From contig NZ_FMZI01000012.1 of the NCBI RefSeq assembly GCF_900101505.1, forward strand, positions 1-64,000: a DNA stretch of 64,000 nt. Reading direction: 5' to 3'. The position numbers were made by a program, and so were the translations under genes. Below the pieces are notes generated by a model, which ran no database searches, was not told the origin of the DNA, and saw only the letters and a list, made by a program, of their open reading frames with translations. Source of the stretch: Antarctobacter albus (GTDB lineage: Bacteria > Pseudomonadota > Alphaproteobacteria > Rhodobacterales > Rhodobacteraceae). Of the stretch, positions 42,631 to 51,720 are shown piece by piece; positions within the stretch are counted from its first letter, which is position 1; each line of letters opens with the position of its first letter.

Positions 42631-42745
42631 CGGCGCGCCGTCCGGCCCCCCGTCCCGGACCCGGACCCGGGCTCAGCCTGTTCCTTGGTGACTCCGGAAG
42701 CAACAAACAGGCACAGCCTGTCCAAAGGGTCGGCGGGCGGGCGTC

Positions 42746-42764
42746 TTTGCGGCAAAGCCGCAAA
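42746..42764. terminator. Hairpin between convergent TetR and cytochrome genes
   Basis: TTTGCGGC, AAA, GCCGCAAA makes a perfect 8-bp stem, with A/T bases at its foot, 21 bp after the cytochrome stop codon. It could serve both converging transcripts. No longer T-run is present. Confidence 0.5.
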
Positions 42765-42784
42765 CAGTCCCGTTCCGGCGGCCC

Positions 42785-43213
42785 TCAGCGCTCCGCTTGA
42801 ATCGATTCCAGGTATTCCGCCAGCGCCACCAGCTTGCGCGGCGTCGGTGTCGGTTTGCCGTCGCCACTGTCATAGGGCACCAGGTCTCCCTCCAGCAGCG
42901 CACCGAACTCCGGCATCCATGATGCAGACCGGTCCGACCGTGCATAGCCGTCGATGATCGACATCACCTTGGCCCGTGGAAAGACGTTGCCGTGGCGCAC
43001 CTTGATCAGCGTCAGGTTCTTCGGCGCGACACTCATGGCCCGCGCCATCTGTCCATCGCCCTTGCCATCCGCGCCATGACAAACCGCGCAATTTTCCATG
43101 AACAACGACCGTCCATCCGAAGGACCCGGCATCGCGGTTTCCTCGACGCAGCCCGCCAGCGCCAGTGCCGCCACCAGCCCGAGAGTCATTCTGACCATTC
43201 CTGCCCCTTTCAT
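42785..43213 (-). CDS. Cytochrome c lipoprotein
   Basis: The 142-residue product has a lipoprotein signal (LVAALALAGC) and one haem c site, CAVCHG, with a distal Met in WMPEFG. It should be a membrane-anchored periplasmic electron carrier. It is 50 bp after a second, related cytochrome gene in the same direction. The start could also be 43198, where GGCAGGA precedes an ATG. Its electron partners are not evident. Confidence 0.85.
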   Translation of the reverse strand: MKGAGMVRMTLGLVAALALAGCVEETAMPGPSDGRSLFMENCAVCHGADGKGDGQMARAMSVAPKNLTLIKVRHGNVFPRAKVMSIIDGYARSDRSASWMPEFGALLEGDLVPYDSGDGKPTPTPRKLVALAEYLESIQAER

Positions 43214-43263
43214 GCCTGCTCTCCCCGCTTCCTGCCAAAGCGCCAGCGCCTCGGCAAGCCCGT

Positions 43264-43722
43264 TCAGCCGTCGGCCTGCAGCCCCTCGACATGGGCCACC
43301 ACGTCCAGCAGCCCCCTGGGGGTCATGATCACCTCGCCCGACGGCGCGCGCCATTCGACCACCGGGCCACCCAGTTCGGACGCGAACTCGGGCATCGAAC
43401 CGCGGTGGAACTTGCCCGGGTAGCCGTGGATGGTTTCCATCACCTGTTCGGCGGGAAAGATGCCGCCGTTGGCCAGGGTCAATCCGGTCAGATCCGGCGG
43501 GGTCACGGGCAGGTCTGCGCCCAATGCGCCATCGCCAAGCCCCCTTGCCCCGTGGCACCCTGCGCAATTGGCCGCATAGATCCGTGCCCCCGGGTCCACC
43601 ACGTCGACCCTGTCCTGGGACGGGCTGAACCAGCTCCGGCTCGTTCCCCCCTGTCCCGGCCAGAAAACCGCGCAGCCGGACAGCGTCATCAGCGCAACCC
43701 CGGCGAGTACCCTCATGTGCAT
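43264..43722 (-). CDS. Cytochrome c lipoprotein
   Basis: The 152-residue product has a lipoprotein signal ending LMTLSGC and a single haem site, CAGCHG, with a likely distal Met in GSMPEFA. The tail (GEVIMTPRGLLDVVAHVEGLQ) matches its downstream neighbour, so the pair arose by duplication. GGAG precedes the ATG at 43722. It probably works with its paralogue in periplasmic electron transfer. Confidence 0.85.
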   Translation of the reverse strand: MHMRVLAGVALMTLSGCAVFWPGQGGTSRSWFSPSQDRVDVVDPGARIYAANCAGCHGARGLGDGALGADLPVTPPDLTGLTLANGGIFPAEQVMETIHGYPGKFHRGSMPEFASELGGPVVEWRAPSGEVIMTPRGLLDVVAHVEGLQADG

Positions 43723-43847
43723 GTCCCGCTCCATCTTCCTGTCCGGTTCATGGACTGCAAGTCCGCCCGGCGAACCGCCCCCCCCAAGGGCGCGTGACAG
43801 TGCCCGCGCCTCCGGTCATAGTCGCGCCGGAAAGACGGGAGGTCCAC

Positions 43848-44258
43848 ATGCTCGATCCTGCCACCGCGCAGCACCTGTTGAAAGAGAATTTCGCACCCTG
43901 GGTCCAGGCCCTGCAGCCGGAGATCACCGAGATCGGCCCCGATCAGGCGGTGCTGGAAATCCCCGTGCGCCCCGAGATCGCCCGCATGGGCGGCATCGTC
44001 TGCGGCCAGGCACTGGCGACGCTGGCGGATACGGCGATGGTCTTTGCCTGTGCCGGGCGGCTGGGCCGGTTCGAGCCGGTGGCCACCACCAACCTCGAGA
44101 CGCGTTTCCTCAGCGCGGCCCGCGGCGATGCCGTGCGCTGCACCGCCCGGGTGATCAAGGCCGGGCGGGCGATGATCTTTGCCGAGGCGCTGCTGATCCG
44201 GCTGCCGGACGCGGCCACGGTGGCCGCCGCCAGCGCCACCTTCTACCTGCCATCATGA
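43848..44258 (+). CDS. PaaI-family thioesterase
   Basis: The 136-residue hot-dog-fold protein has the PaaI pattern MGGIVCGQALATLADTAMVFA followed by TTNLETRFLSAARGDAVRCTARVIKAGRAMIF. It would hydrolyse acyl-CoA thioesters; the substrate is unclear. A GGAGG site sits 6 nt before the ATG at 43848. It slightly overlaps the region of the next gene, a small transporter. Confidence 0.88.
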   Translation: MLDPATAQHLLKENFAPWVQALQPEITEIGPDQAVLEIPVRPEIARMGGIVCGQALATLADTAMVFACAGRLGRFEPVATTNLETRFLSAARGDAVRCTARVIKAGRAMIFAEALLIRLPDAATVAAASATFYLPS

Positions 44259-44269
44259 AGGGATCCGGG

Positions 44270-44704
44270 ATGACACAATACGCGGTGATCATGCTGCTGG
44301 CGGGAATCGGCATTCCCACGCTGGCCGCGCTCAATGCGGCGCTGGGGCAGCGGCTCGGGTCTCCGGCGGCGGCGGCTGTGGTCCTGTTCTGCGTTGCGCT
44401 GCTGTCGACCGGGGCGGTCTGGGCACTGCTGGGCGCCAAGGGCTTTGGCGGGCTGGCCTCGGCGCCCCGGCACCTGCTTCTTGGCGGCTGCCTCGTGGCC
44501 TTCTACGTTCTGTCCGTCACCTATATCGCGCCGCATTTCGGTGTCGGCAACGCGGTCTTCTTCGTGCTGATCGGGCAGCTCATCAGCGCGGCGGCGATCG
44601 ACCATTTCGGGCTGTTCGGCGCACGGGTCTCTCCCCTGACCCTGACCCGGGCGACGGGTATCGCGGTCATGGCGCTGGGGGTCTGGATCACCCAGCGCGC
44701 CTGA
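44270..44704 (+). CDS. DMT-superfamily small transporter (DUF606/YdcZ type)
   Basis: The 144-residue membrane protein has about five transmembrane helices, starting YAVIMLLAGIGIPTLAALNAALGQRLGSP, and the family segment YIAPHFGVGNAVFFVLIGQLISAAAIDHFGLFG. The substrate is unknown. The ATG at 44270 has AAGGGA upstream; an ATG at 44255 overlapping the thioesterase stop is an alternative. Confidence 0.82.
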   Translation: MTQYAVIMLLAGIGIPTLAALNAALGQRLGSPAAAAVVLFCVALLSTGAVWALLGAKGFGGLASAPRHLLLGGCLVAFYVLSVTYIAPHFGVGNAVFFVLIGQLISAAAIDHFGLFGARVSPLTLTRATGIAVMALGVWITQRA

Positions 44705-44713
44705 CCGCAGATC

Positions 44714-45691
44714 TCAGGCCCCGGCGAGCGACTGCAGCTGGTGCCAGAGGGCATCGGGGACGTCGATTGCCTCCTGCACGGCCCGGCCCGCGCCGGGCAT
44801 TCTCGCGCCCTCGTCCTGCGTGACCACCCGGCCCAGCTCTGCCAGCCGGTCGTAGAACGCCCCCTGCCCCGGATCGATCAGCAGGAAGTACTGGCCAAGA
44901 TCATGCGGCGCGCCTTCTGGCGCCTTGAGCGGGGCGACCTCCGAGCTCAGCACTCCGCCGCCCAGACAGGCGGCGAGGATCTCCGCCATCAGGCCAAAGC
45001 CCCAGCCCTTGTAGCCTCCGGCACTGGTCAGCGACCCGGTCAGCGCCGCCTCGGGGTCGGTTGTTGGCCGACCCTCGGCATCGACGGCCCAGCCCTCGGG
45101 GATGGGACGGCCCGCCGCCTTGGCCATCGTGATATGGCCCAACGCCACGGTCGTGGTGCTCTGGTCGAACATCATCGCCACGCCGCCCTGGCCGTCGGGC
45201 ACGGCAAAGGCGATGGGATTGGTGCCGATCACGCGGGTCTTGCCCCCCGGCGCGGCCACGATGGGCGAGGCATTGGTCAGCCCCAGCCCAAGCGCACCAC
45301 CCCGAGCGATCTGTTCGGTGAAATAGCCCAGCGCGGTACATGTATGTGCGTGATGCAGGGCAAGGCTGACCACCCCCGTCTCATGCGCTGCCTCCAGCGC
45401 CAGCGGCAGGGCCGCGGCAAAGGCGGGTTGGGCAAAGCCATGCGCGGCATCGACACGGATTTCCGAGGCACGCGGACGGCTGATACCCGGCACCGCGCGG
45501 CCATCGACCCGCCCCGAAGTCAGCTGCTGGCAATAGCTTTCCAGGTAGTAAAGGCCACAGATACGGTTCCCGCGCGCCTCGGCCCAGGCGATGGCGCGGG
45601 CCATTTCCGCGGCGATGGCCGGACCGGCGCCATGCATGGCCAGGGCGGTTTCTGAAAGGCGCTGGATTTCGGCAACGGAAATTTCGGGCAT
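44714..45691 (-). CDS. Ldh/malate dehydrogenase-type oxidoreductase (Ldh_2 family)
   Basis: The 325-residue NAD(P)-dependent enzyme belongs to the malate/L-lactate dehydrogenase (YlbC/YiaK) family, unrelated to classical lactate dehydrogenases. Markers are GNRICGLYYLESYCQQL, ALHHAHTCTALGYFTEQIA, GTNPIAFAVP and SAGGYKGWGFGLMAEILAACLGG. Family members act on 2-oxo acids or cyclic imino acids; which applies here cannot be told. Confidence 0.88.
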   Translation of the reverse strand: MPEISVAEIQRLSETALAMHGAGPAIAAEMARAIAWAEARGNRICGLYYLESYCQQLTSGRVDGRAVPGISRPRASEIRVDAAHGFAQPAFAAALPLALEAAHETGVVSLALHHAHTCTALGYFTEQIARGGALGLGLTNASPIVAAPGGKTRVIGTNPIAFAVPDGQGGVAMMFDQSTTTVALGHITMAKAAGRPIPEGWAVDAEGRPTTDPEAALTGSLTSAGGYKGWGFGLMAEILAACLGGGVLSSEVAPLKAPEGAPHDLGQYFLLIDPGQGAFYDRLAELGRVVTQDEGARMPGAGRAVQEAIDVPDALWHQLQSLAGA

Positions 45692-45753
45692 GAAGGACTC
45701 CTGCGTGTTTGGCAGGACCCTAATCCGCGTTGACCGAAACGAAAAGAGAGGGG

Positions 45754-45960
45754 TCAGAAGCGGTCAAAGCGCTGTTCATGGCGGCGTCGCGCCAGCTCCA
45801 GCCGGGTGATCAGGTGGTTGAGAAGAACCGCGACGATCAGGACCGGCCCCAGGCCCCACCACGACCACAGCAGAACAAAGACCCAAAGCAAGTTGACGAA
45901 GATCAAGACCAAGTTGGCGGAGGTGTAATCCTCGACCGGTTGCGGGTGACGGTTCTCCAT
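45754..45960 (-). CDS. Small two-helix membrane protein
   Basis: The 68-residue product has two predicted transmembrane helices (LVLIFVNLLWVFVLLWSW and LGPVLIVAVLLNHLITRL) and a basic C-terminus. A GGAGG site precedes the ATG at 45960. No function is known. Confidence 0.7.
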   Translation of the reverse strand: MENRHPQPVEDYTSANLVLIFVNLLWVFVLLWSWWGLGPVLIVAVLLNHLITRLELARRRHEQRFDRF

Positions 45961-46074
45961 CGCGGTGCCTCCTGCCTGCGGCTGCATGCAGGCAAGAGTT
46001 TAGCGCATCCGGCCTGCAAGTCAGGTCAGGATTCCGCGATCCGTTGAATTTCCGGTTAATGCGCGCCGTTTCGC

Positions 46075-47193
46075 CTAGGCGGAGACGGTTTCTCGCGCAG
46101 CGGCCAGCGCGGCCGGCAAGGTCTCTTCCAGAACCGCCAGGTCCTCGGACCGACCGGCGCTGATGCGGATACAGCGGTCCTGCGGCGCCACAAAGGGCAT
46201 GCGGACAAAGACCCCGCGGTCGATCAGTCCAGCCAGCACCGCGCGGGCAAAATCCCCGTCGCGCCCGCAATCCACGGCGACGAAATTCGTGGCCGACGGC
46301 AACGTGGTCAGCCCGTTCGCCTCGGCGATGCGGGCGATCTCACCCCGCGCGTCCTCGGTCAGGCGCAAGACCTCTTCGAGCCACTCGGTGTCCTGCAGGG
46401 CCGCCAGCGCCCCGGCCAGCGCCATCCGGTTCATGCCGAAATGGTTGCGGATCTTGTCAAAGGCACGGATCACCGGCGCGGCCGAGATAGCATAGCCGAT
46501 GCGCGCACCCGCCATGCCATAGGCCTTGGAAAAGGTGCGCAGGCGCACGACTCGGTCGTCTTCGGGGTCGATCCGGGGCGCGGTGCCCTCGGGCGCGAAC
46601 TCGATATAGGCCTCGTCCAGGGCCAGCACGCAGCCATCGGGGAGCGTATCCAATGCCGCCTCGATCGCAGCGCCTGAATGCCAGCTGCCCATCGGGTTGT
46701 CGGGATTGGCAAGGTAGATCAGCTTGGCGTCGACCTCCGCCGCCTTCTCGATCAGCCCGCCCAGGTTCTCGTGATCGCCGGCATAGGGGATCTTGTGCAG
46801 CACGCCGCCATAGCCGTTCACATGGTAGTTGAAGGTCGGATAAGCCCCGTCGGAGGTCACGACCGCGTCGCCCGGCGCCACCAGCAGCCGGACGAGATAG
46901 CCCAGCAGCCCGTCGATCCCCTCGCCGATCAGGATGTTTTCCGGAGCACAGGCCATTTTCGCAGCCAGCGCGCCCTTGAGATCCAGGTGTGAGGGATCGG
47001 CATATTTCCAGACCTCGGCGGCCTCGTCCTGGATCGCGGCAATGGCAAAGGGGGACGGGCCGAAAACGCTTTCGTTGGCACCAAGGCGGGCCTTGAACAG
47101 GGCACCGCGGGCGCGCTCCTGTACCTCGGGCCCGACGAAGGGCACGGTTTCAGGCAGGGCGGCGATCAGGTCAGGGTAACGAGGTCCGGTCAT
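46075..47193 (-). CDS. HisC-like PLP-dependent aminotransferase
   Basis: The 372-residue class I/II aminotransferase resembles histidinol-phosphate aminotransferase: ARLGANESVFGPSPFA, the ANPDNPMGSW motif, LDEAYIEF, and the PLP lysine in RTFSKAYGMAGARIGY. It could serve histidine or aromatic amino-acid synthesis; paralogues are common, so the exact substrate is open. Confidence 0.88.
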   Translation of the reverse strand: MTGPRYPDLIAALPETVPFVGPEVQERARGALFKARLGANESVFGPSPFAIAAIQDEAAEVWKYADPSHLDLKGALAAKMACAPENILIGEGIDGLLGYLVRLLVAPGDAVVTSDGAYPTFNYHVNGYGGVLHKIPYAGDHENLGGLIEKAAEVDAKLIYLANPDNPMGSWHSGAAIEAALDTLPDGCVLALDEAYIEFAPEGTAPRIDPEDDRVVRLRTFSKAYGMAGARIGYAISAAPVIRAFDKIRNHFGMNRMALAGALAALQDTEWLEEVLRLTEDARGEIARIAEANGLTTLPSATNFVAVDCGRDGDFARAVLAGLIDRGVFVRMPFVAPQDRCIRISAGRSEDLAVLEETLPAALAAARETVSA

Positions 47194-47223
47194 GGCGCAT
47201 TTATGAACCCCGCGTGGCCCGCG

Positions 47224-47553
47224 TCAACGCATGAATTTGCGCCGCGCGTCACGGGCGATTTCATAGCGCATCTGCAAGTCCGCGATACGGGCCATGAGGC
47301 GCTTCTTCTCGTCAGGATCGGTTGCGGCCTGCCAGTCGGCACGGGCGGCGTCCATCTGTGCCTTCAGGCCCACTTCCTCTGGCAAGGCTCCGGCCTCCGC
47401 CATGATGCGATAGCCCACCGCCTCACCCGGGTCGATCAGCGCATCGCCGGGGCGATGTGGCAGCGGCCTGCCCTCGCCTTCGAGGTTCTTCAGCTTGCCT
47501 TCCGCCTCGGCCTTGCGGATCTGCGCCTCTGTCAGACGATCAAAGTTTGGCAT
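47224..47553 (-). CDS. DUF1992 (DnaJ-homologue subfamily C28-like) protein
   Basis: The 109-residue protein has the DUF1992 signature IRKAEAEGKLKNLEGEGRPLP and a helical remainder. It lacks a J-domain. The role is unknown. The gene is divergent from the lolC/E gene. Confidence 0.8.
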   Translation of the reverse strand: MPNFDRLTEAQIRKAEAEGKLKNLEGEGRPLPHRPGDALIDPGEAVGYRIMAEAGALPEEVGLKAQMDAARADWQAATDPDEKKRLMARIADLQMRYEIARDARRKFMR

Positions 47554-47682
47554 CGGGCAGCTTCCCCCTTGTCACAAAGCCAGGATAGACCTGCGGCGCC
47601 CCGCTCACAAGTGCCGCCACAGCTTGACCCCGGCGGGGCAAAAGGCCAGTTTCCGCCGCGAGCAGGACAAGAAAGATCGCCG

Positions 47683-48961
47683 ATGACGCGCCAGCCGCCG
47701 CCCTTCGCCCCTTTCGAATGGATGATCGCCTGGCGCTATCTGCGCGCCAAGCGCGCCGAAGGGGGCGTCTCTGTCATGACCTGGATTTCCCTCATCGGCA
47801 TCACGCTTGCGGTCTTTGCGCTGATCGCGACACTGGCGGTCCGGTCGGGGTTCCGGGCGGAATTCGTCGACACCATCGTGGGCGCCAACGCCCATGTCAC
47901 CGTCTACCACATCCAGCGCACCGGCGAGGACGGGCAACCGACCCGCACCCTGCCCGACCACGAGGCAATGGCCGAGCGCGTGCGCGAGGTTCCCGGCGTG
48001 ACCCGCGTGGCCCCGCTGGTCAAGGGCCAGGTCATGGCCACAGGCAAGGGCCGAAACGCGGGTGTCGAGGTCTTCGGCATCGCAGAGGCCGACCTGATCG
48101 AGATCCCGCGCATCGCCGACATGGAAACCGGCATCGGCAATATCGTGGATTTCGACACGGGGATTGCCATCGGGTCGGGCGTGGCGCAGATGCTGGGCGT
48201 GGGACTGGGCGACACGATCGACCTGATCTCTCCCAACGGGGTCAAGACGCCGTTCGGGGTCAGCCCCAGGGTCAAGAGCTACCAGGTCACCTATATCTTT
48301 ACCGCCGGGCGCTATGACATCGACCGGACGCGGGTCTACATGCCCTTCGAAGAGGCGCAGCTGTATTTCAACCGCGAGGGCGTGGCGGACGAACTGGAAG
48401 TCACCGTCGAGGACCCCGAACAGGTCGAAAGGTACACCCGCGCCATCGGCCAGGCGGCGGGCACCGGCGCGCTGGTCTGGACATGGCAGGATGCCTCTGG
48501 CGGTTTCCTGCGGGCGCTGGACATCGAAGACAACGTGATGTTCGTGATCCTCTCGGTGCTGGTTCTGATCGCGACGATGAACATCGTTTCGGGCCTGATC
48601 ATGCTGGTCAAGAACAAGGGCCGCGACATCGGCATCCTGCGCACGATGGGACTGACCGAGGGGTCGGTCATGCGGGTCTTCTTCATTTGCGGCTCCTTCA
48701 CCGGGCTGATCGGGACGGCGCTGGGGGTGCTTCTGGGCTGCCTCTTCGCCATCTACATCGACCCGATCTTTGCCGCCGTGAACTACCTGTCGGGGGGCGG
48801 GGTCTGGGATCCGTCGATCCGGGGCATCTATGCCCTGCCCGCGGAACTGCACCTGAAGGATGTACTGTCTGCCGTAGGCCTGTCGCTGGGGCTGAGTTTC
48901 ATCGTCACGATCTTTCCGGCCCGACGCGCGGCCCGGATGAACCCGGTGGAGGCGCTGCGCT

Positions 48962-48969
<8 letters not shown>
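47683..48969 (+). CDS. Lipoprotein-releasing ABC transporter permease (LolC/LolE family)
   Basis: The 428-residue inner-membrane protein has the MacB/FtsX layout: helix 1 ([24 protein letters not shown]), a large periplasmic domain to about residue 285, and three C-terminal helices ([39 protein letters not shown] and others). With LolD it extracts outer-membrane lipoproteins from the inner membrane. A single permease gene, as here, is usual in alphaproteobacteria. The ATG at 47683 begins the conserved [15 protein letters not shown] segment. Confidence 0.93.
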
Positions 48970-49645
<676 letters not shown>

Positions 49646-49684
49646 TCCGCCTGCCCCGGGAATATCAGGGACAGGTCGCGCTGT

Positions 49685-50878
49685 TTACTCCGTGACGACC
49701 TTGACCGCGGCCTCGACCGCCCCGGCACCGTGCGGGATGTCCAGCGCCGTCAGCCCCGCCTCGACCGTGCCGATCAGGCCGAGGATGCCGTGCGCGTTCA
49801 CATGCCCCATGTGCCCGAAACGGAAATAGCCCGAGCCGGTGGGATCTTCGGGATCCCCCACCCGCAGCCCGACGCCCAGAACCAGCCCCGCCTCCTCGCG
49901 GCACCACTCCCGCAAACGGTCACCCAGAGGGGCGCCCAGTTGTGCCGCCGTTACCGCATGCGAACGATGCGCGCGCTCGGGCACGTTCAACCGGAACGGC
50001 CCGTCCTCCGCCCAGGCCTCGCCCGCCGCCCAGATCGCCTGCGCCAGCCGGGCATGACGCGCCCAGACCGCCTCGATTCCCTCGTCGCGGATCATGTCCA
50101 GCGCGGCGCGCAGGCCATAGAGGTGATGGGTGGGCGCGGTGCCGCCAAAATACTGGTAGAACATCGCCGGGTCCGCGCGCGGTCCCCAATCCCAATAGCG
50201 CGAGACACGCGGCATGGCACGCCGCACCTCTGCCGCGCGGGCGTTGAAAAAGACAAAGCCCAGCCCGGGCGGCACCATCAGCCCTTTTTGAGAGCCGGTC
50301 ACCATCACGTCGGCGCCCCAGGCATCCATGCGAAACGCGTCACAGCCCAGCGAGGCGATACAATCGACCATCAAGAGCGCCGGGTGCCCGGTTTCGTCCA
50401 GTACGGCGCGCAACGCGGCGATGTCCGACCGCACGGAAGACGAGGTATCGACATGCACCGCCAGCACCGCCTTGATGCGCTGGCCCTTGTCCGCCAGCAG
50501 GGCGGCGCGGACCCGCTCCGGGTCAATCGGTGCCGTGCGACCGTGGTCAATGATCTCGACCTCGGCGCCCAGCCCCTGGGCCATCTCGGCCCAACCGTGA
50601 CCGAAGGCACCGGTGGTGGGCGCAAGCACCGCCTCGCCCGGGGCCACGGTGTTCGACAGGGCCGCCTCCCAGGCGCCGTGGCCGTTGCAGATGTACATCG
50701 CCACCTGTCCGTCCGTCTGCGCCACATAGGCGAGGTCCGGCACGATACCGGCGACCATCTGATGCAGCTCCGGCGAATAGATGTCGGGCGCCGGACGGTG
50801 CATCGCCTGCAAGACGCGGTCGGGCATCATCGACGGCCCCGGCAGGGCCATGTGGGGACGGCCGTTGGACAAGGGCAT
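49685..50878 (-). CDS. Class V aminotransferase (alanine/serine-glyoxylate aminotransferase type)
   Basis: The 397-residue PLP enzyme has PGPSMMPDRVLQAMHRP, the NGHGAWEAALSN segment, the aspartate in LLMVDCIASLG, and the PLP lysine in GSQKGLMVPPGLGF. The family transfers amino groups to glyoxylate in photorespiratory-like or serine-cycle metabolism. The amino donor cannot be fixed from sequence. Confidence 0.9.
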   Translation of the reverse strand: MPLSNGRPHMALPGPSMMPDRVLQAMHRPAPDIYSPELHQMVAGIVPDLAYVAQTDGQVAMYICNGHGAWEAALSNTVAPGEAVLAPTTGAFGHGWAEMAQGLGAEVEIIDHGRTAPIDPERVRAALLADKGQRIKAVLAVHVDTSSSVRSDIAALRAVLDETGHPALLMVDCIASLGCDAFRMDAWGADVMVTGSQKGLMVPPGLGFVFFNARAAEVRRAMPRVSRYWDWGPRADPAMFYQYFGGTAPTHHLYGLRAALDMIRDEGIEAVWARHARLAQAIWAAGEAWAEDGPFRLNVPERAHRSHAVTAAQLGAPLGDRLREWCREEAGLVLGVGLRVGDPEDPTGSGYFRFGHMGHVNAHGILGLIGTVEAGLTALDIPHGAGAVEAAVKVVTE

Positions 50879-51006
50879 GGGCGACTCCTGTATCTGTGCG
50901 GCGCGACGTTAACGGGCGGCGCCCTGCCGTCAATATCTGCCCTTGCTGGACAGGCCGCAGAATGCCGCGTAAACCGCGCGCCTGAACGTCGGGGATCCTA
51001 TCGCGT

Positions 51007-51720
51007 ATGCTGGCAAAACTCTGGAGCAGACTGGACGCGGCCGAACGCCGCCTGCGCCATTCCTTCGGGCGGGACATTTCGACCCCCTCGGCGCGGCGCT
51101 GGTCTTCCCTGCATTATAATCTTTTCGACCATGCCTTTCTGCGCGTGCTCTGGACCAACTTCTTCCAGATCGCGCCGGGGGTCTATCGCTCGAACCAGCC
51201 AACGCACCGGCGGTTCGAACGCTATGCCGCGCTGGGGATCCGCACGGTGGTCAACCTGCGCGGAGAGGACAAGCACGCACATTACCTTTTTGAAAAGGAA
51301 AGCGTCGAAGCCCTTGGCATGACCCTGGTCAATGCCAAGCTCTGGGCGCGCGAAGCGGCCCCCCGCAAGAGGATCATCGGCGTCATCGACGCCCTGCGGG
51401 CGGCAGAACGGCCGATGATGTTCCACTGCAAGTCCGGCGCCGACCGGGCCGGGTTCGTGGCCGCCATGTACTTGCTGGTCTTCGAGAACGCCCCCATCTC
51501 CGACGCCAAGAAACAGCTTGGCCTCCGTTACATGCATCTGGATTTCACCAAGACCGGGGTGCAGGACTATGTTCTCCGGGTCTTCGAGGCACGTCAGGAG
51601 CTCGGCGAAATCGGCTTCGAGGACTGGATCAGGACCGAGTACCAGGCCAAGGCGATCCAGTCCGCGTGGGAGGCACGCCGCCCCGAAATTGACTGCGCGC
51701 GGGAGTTGATGGGTGGCTAG
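51007..51720 (+). CDS. Tyrosine/dual-specificity protein phosphatase-like protein
   Basis: The 237-residue protein carries the phosphatase loop HCKSGADR (HCx5R), preceded by GIRTVVNLRGED, in a fold like bacterial DSP/PTPs. It should hydrolyse phosphate esters. Its 3' end overlaps the exporter gene by 8 bp, so the two are translated together, which hints at a lipid or polysaccharide phosphate link. The substrate is unknown. Confidence 0.85.
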   Translation: MLAKLWSRLDAAERRLRHSFGRDISTPSARRWSSLHYNLFDHAFLRVLWTNFFQIAPGVYRSNQPTHRRFERYAALGIRTVVNLRGEDKHAHYLFEKESVEALGMTLVNAKLWAREAAPRKRIIGVIDALRAAERPMMFHCKSGADRAGFVAAMYLLVFENAPISDAKKQLGLRYMHLDFTKTGVQDYVLRVFEARQELGEIGFEDWIRTEYQAKAIQSAWEARRPEIDCARELMGG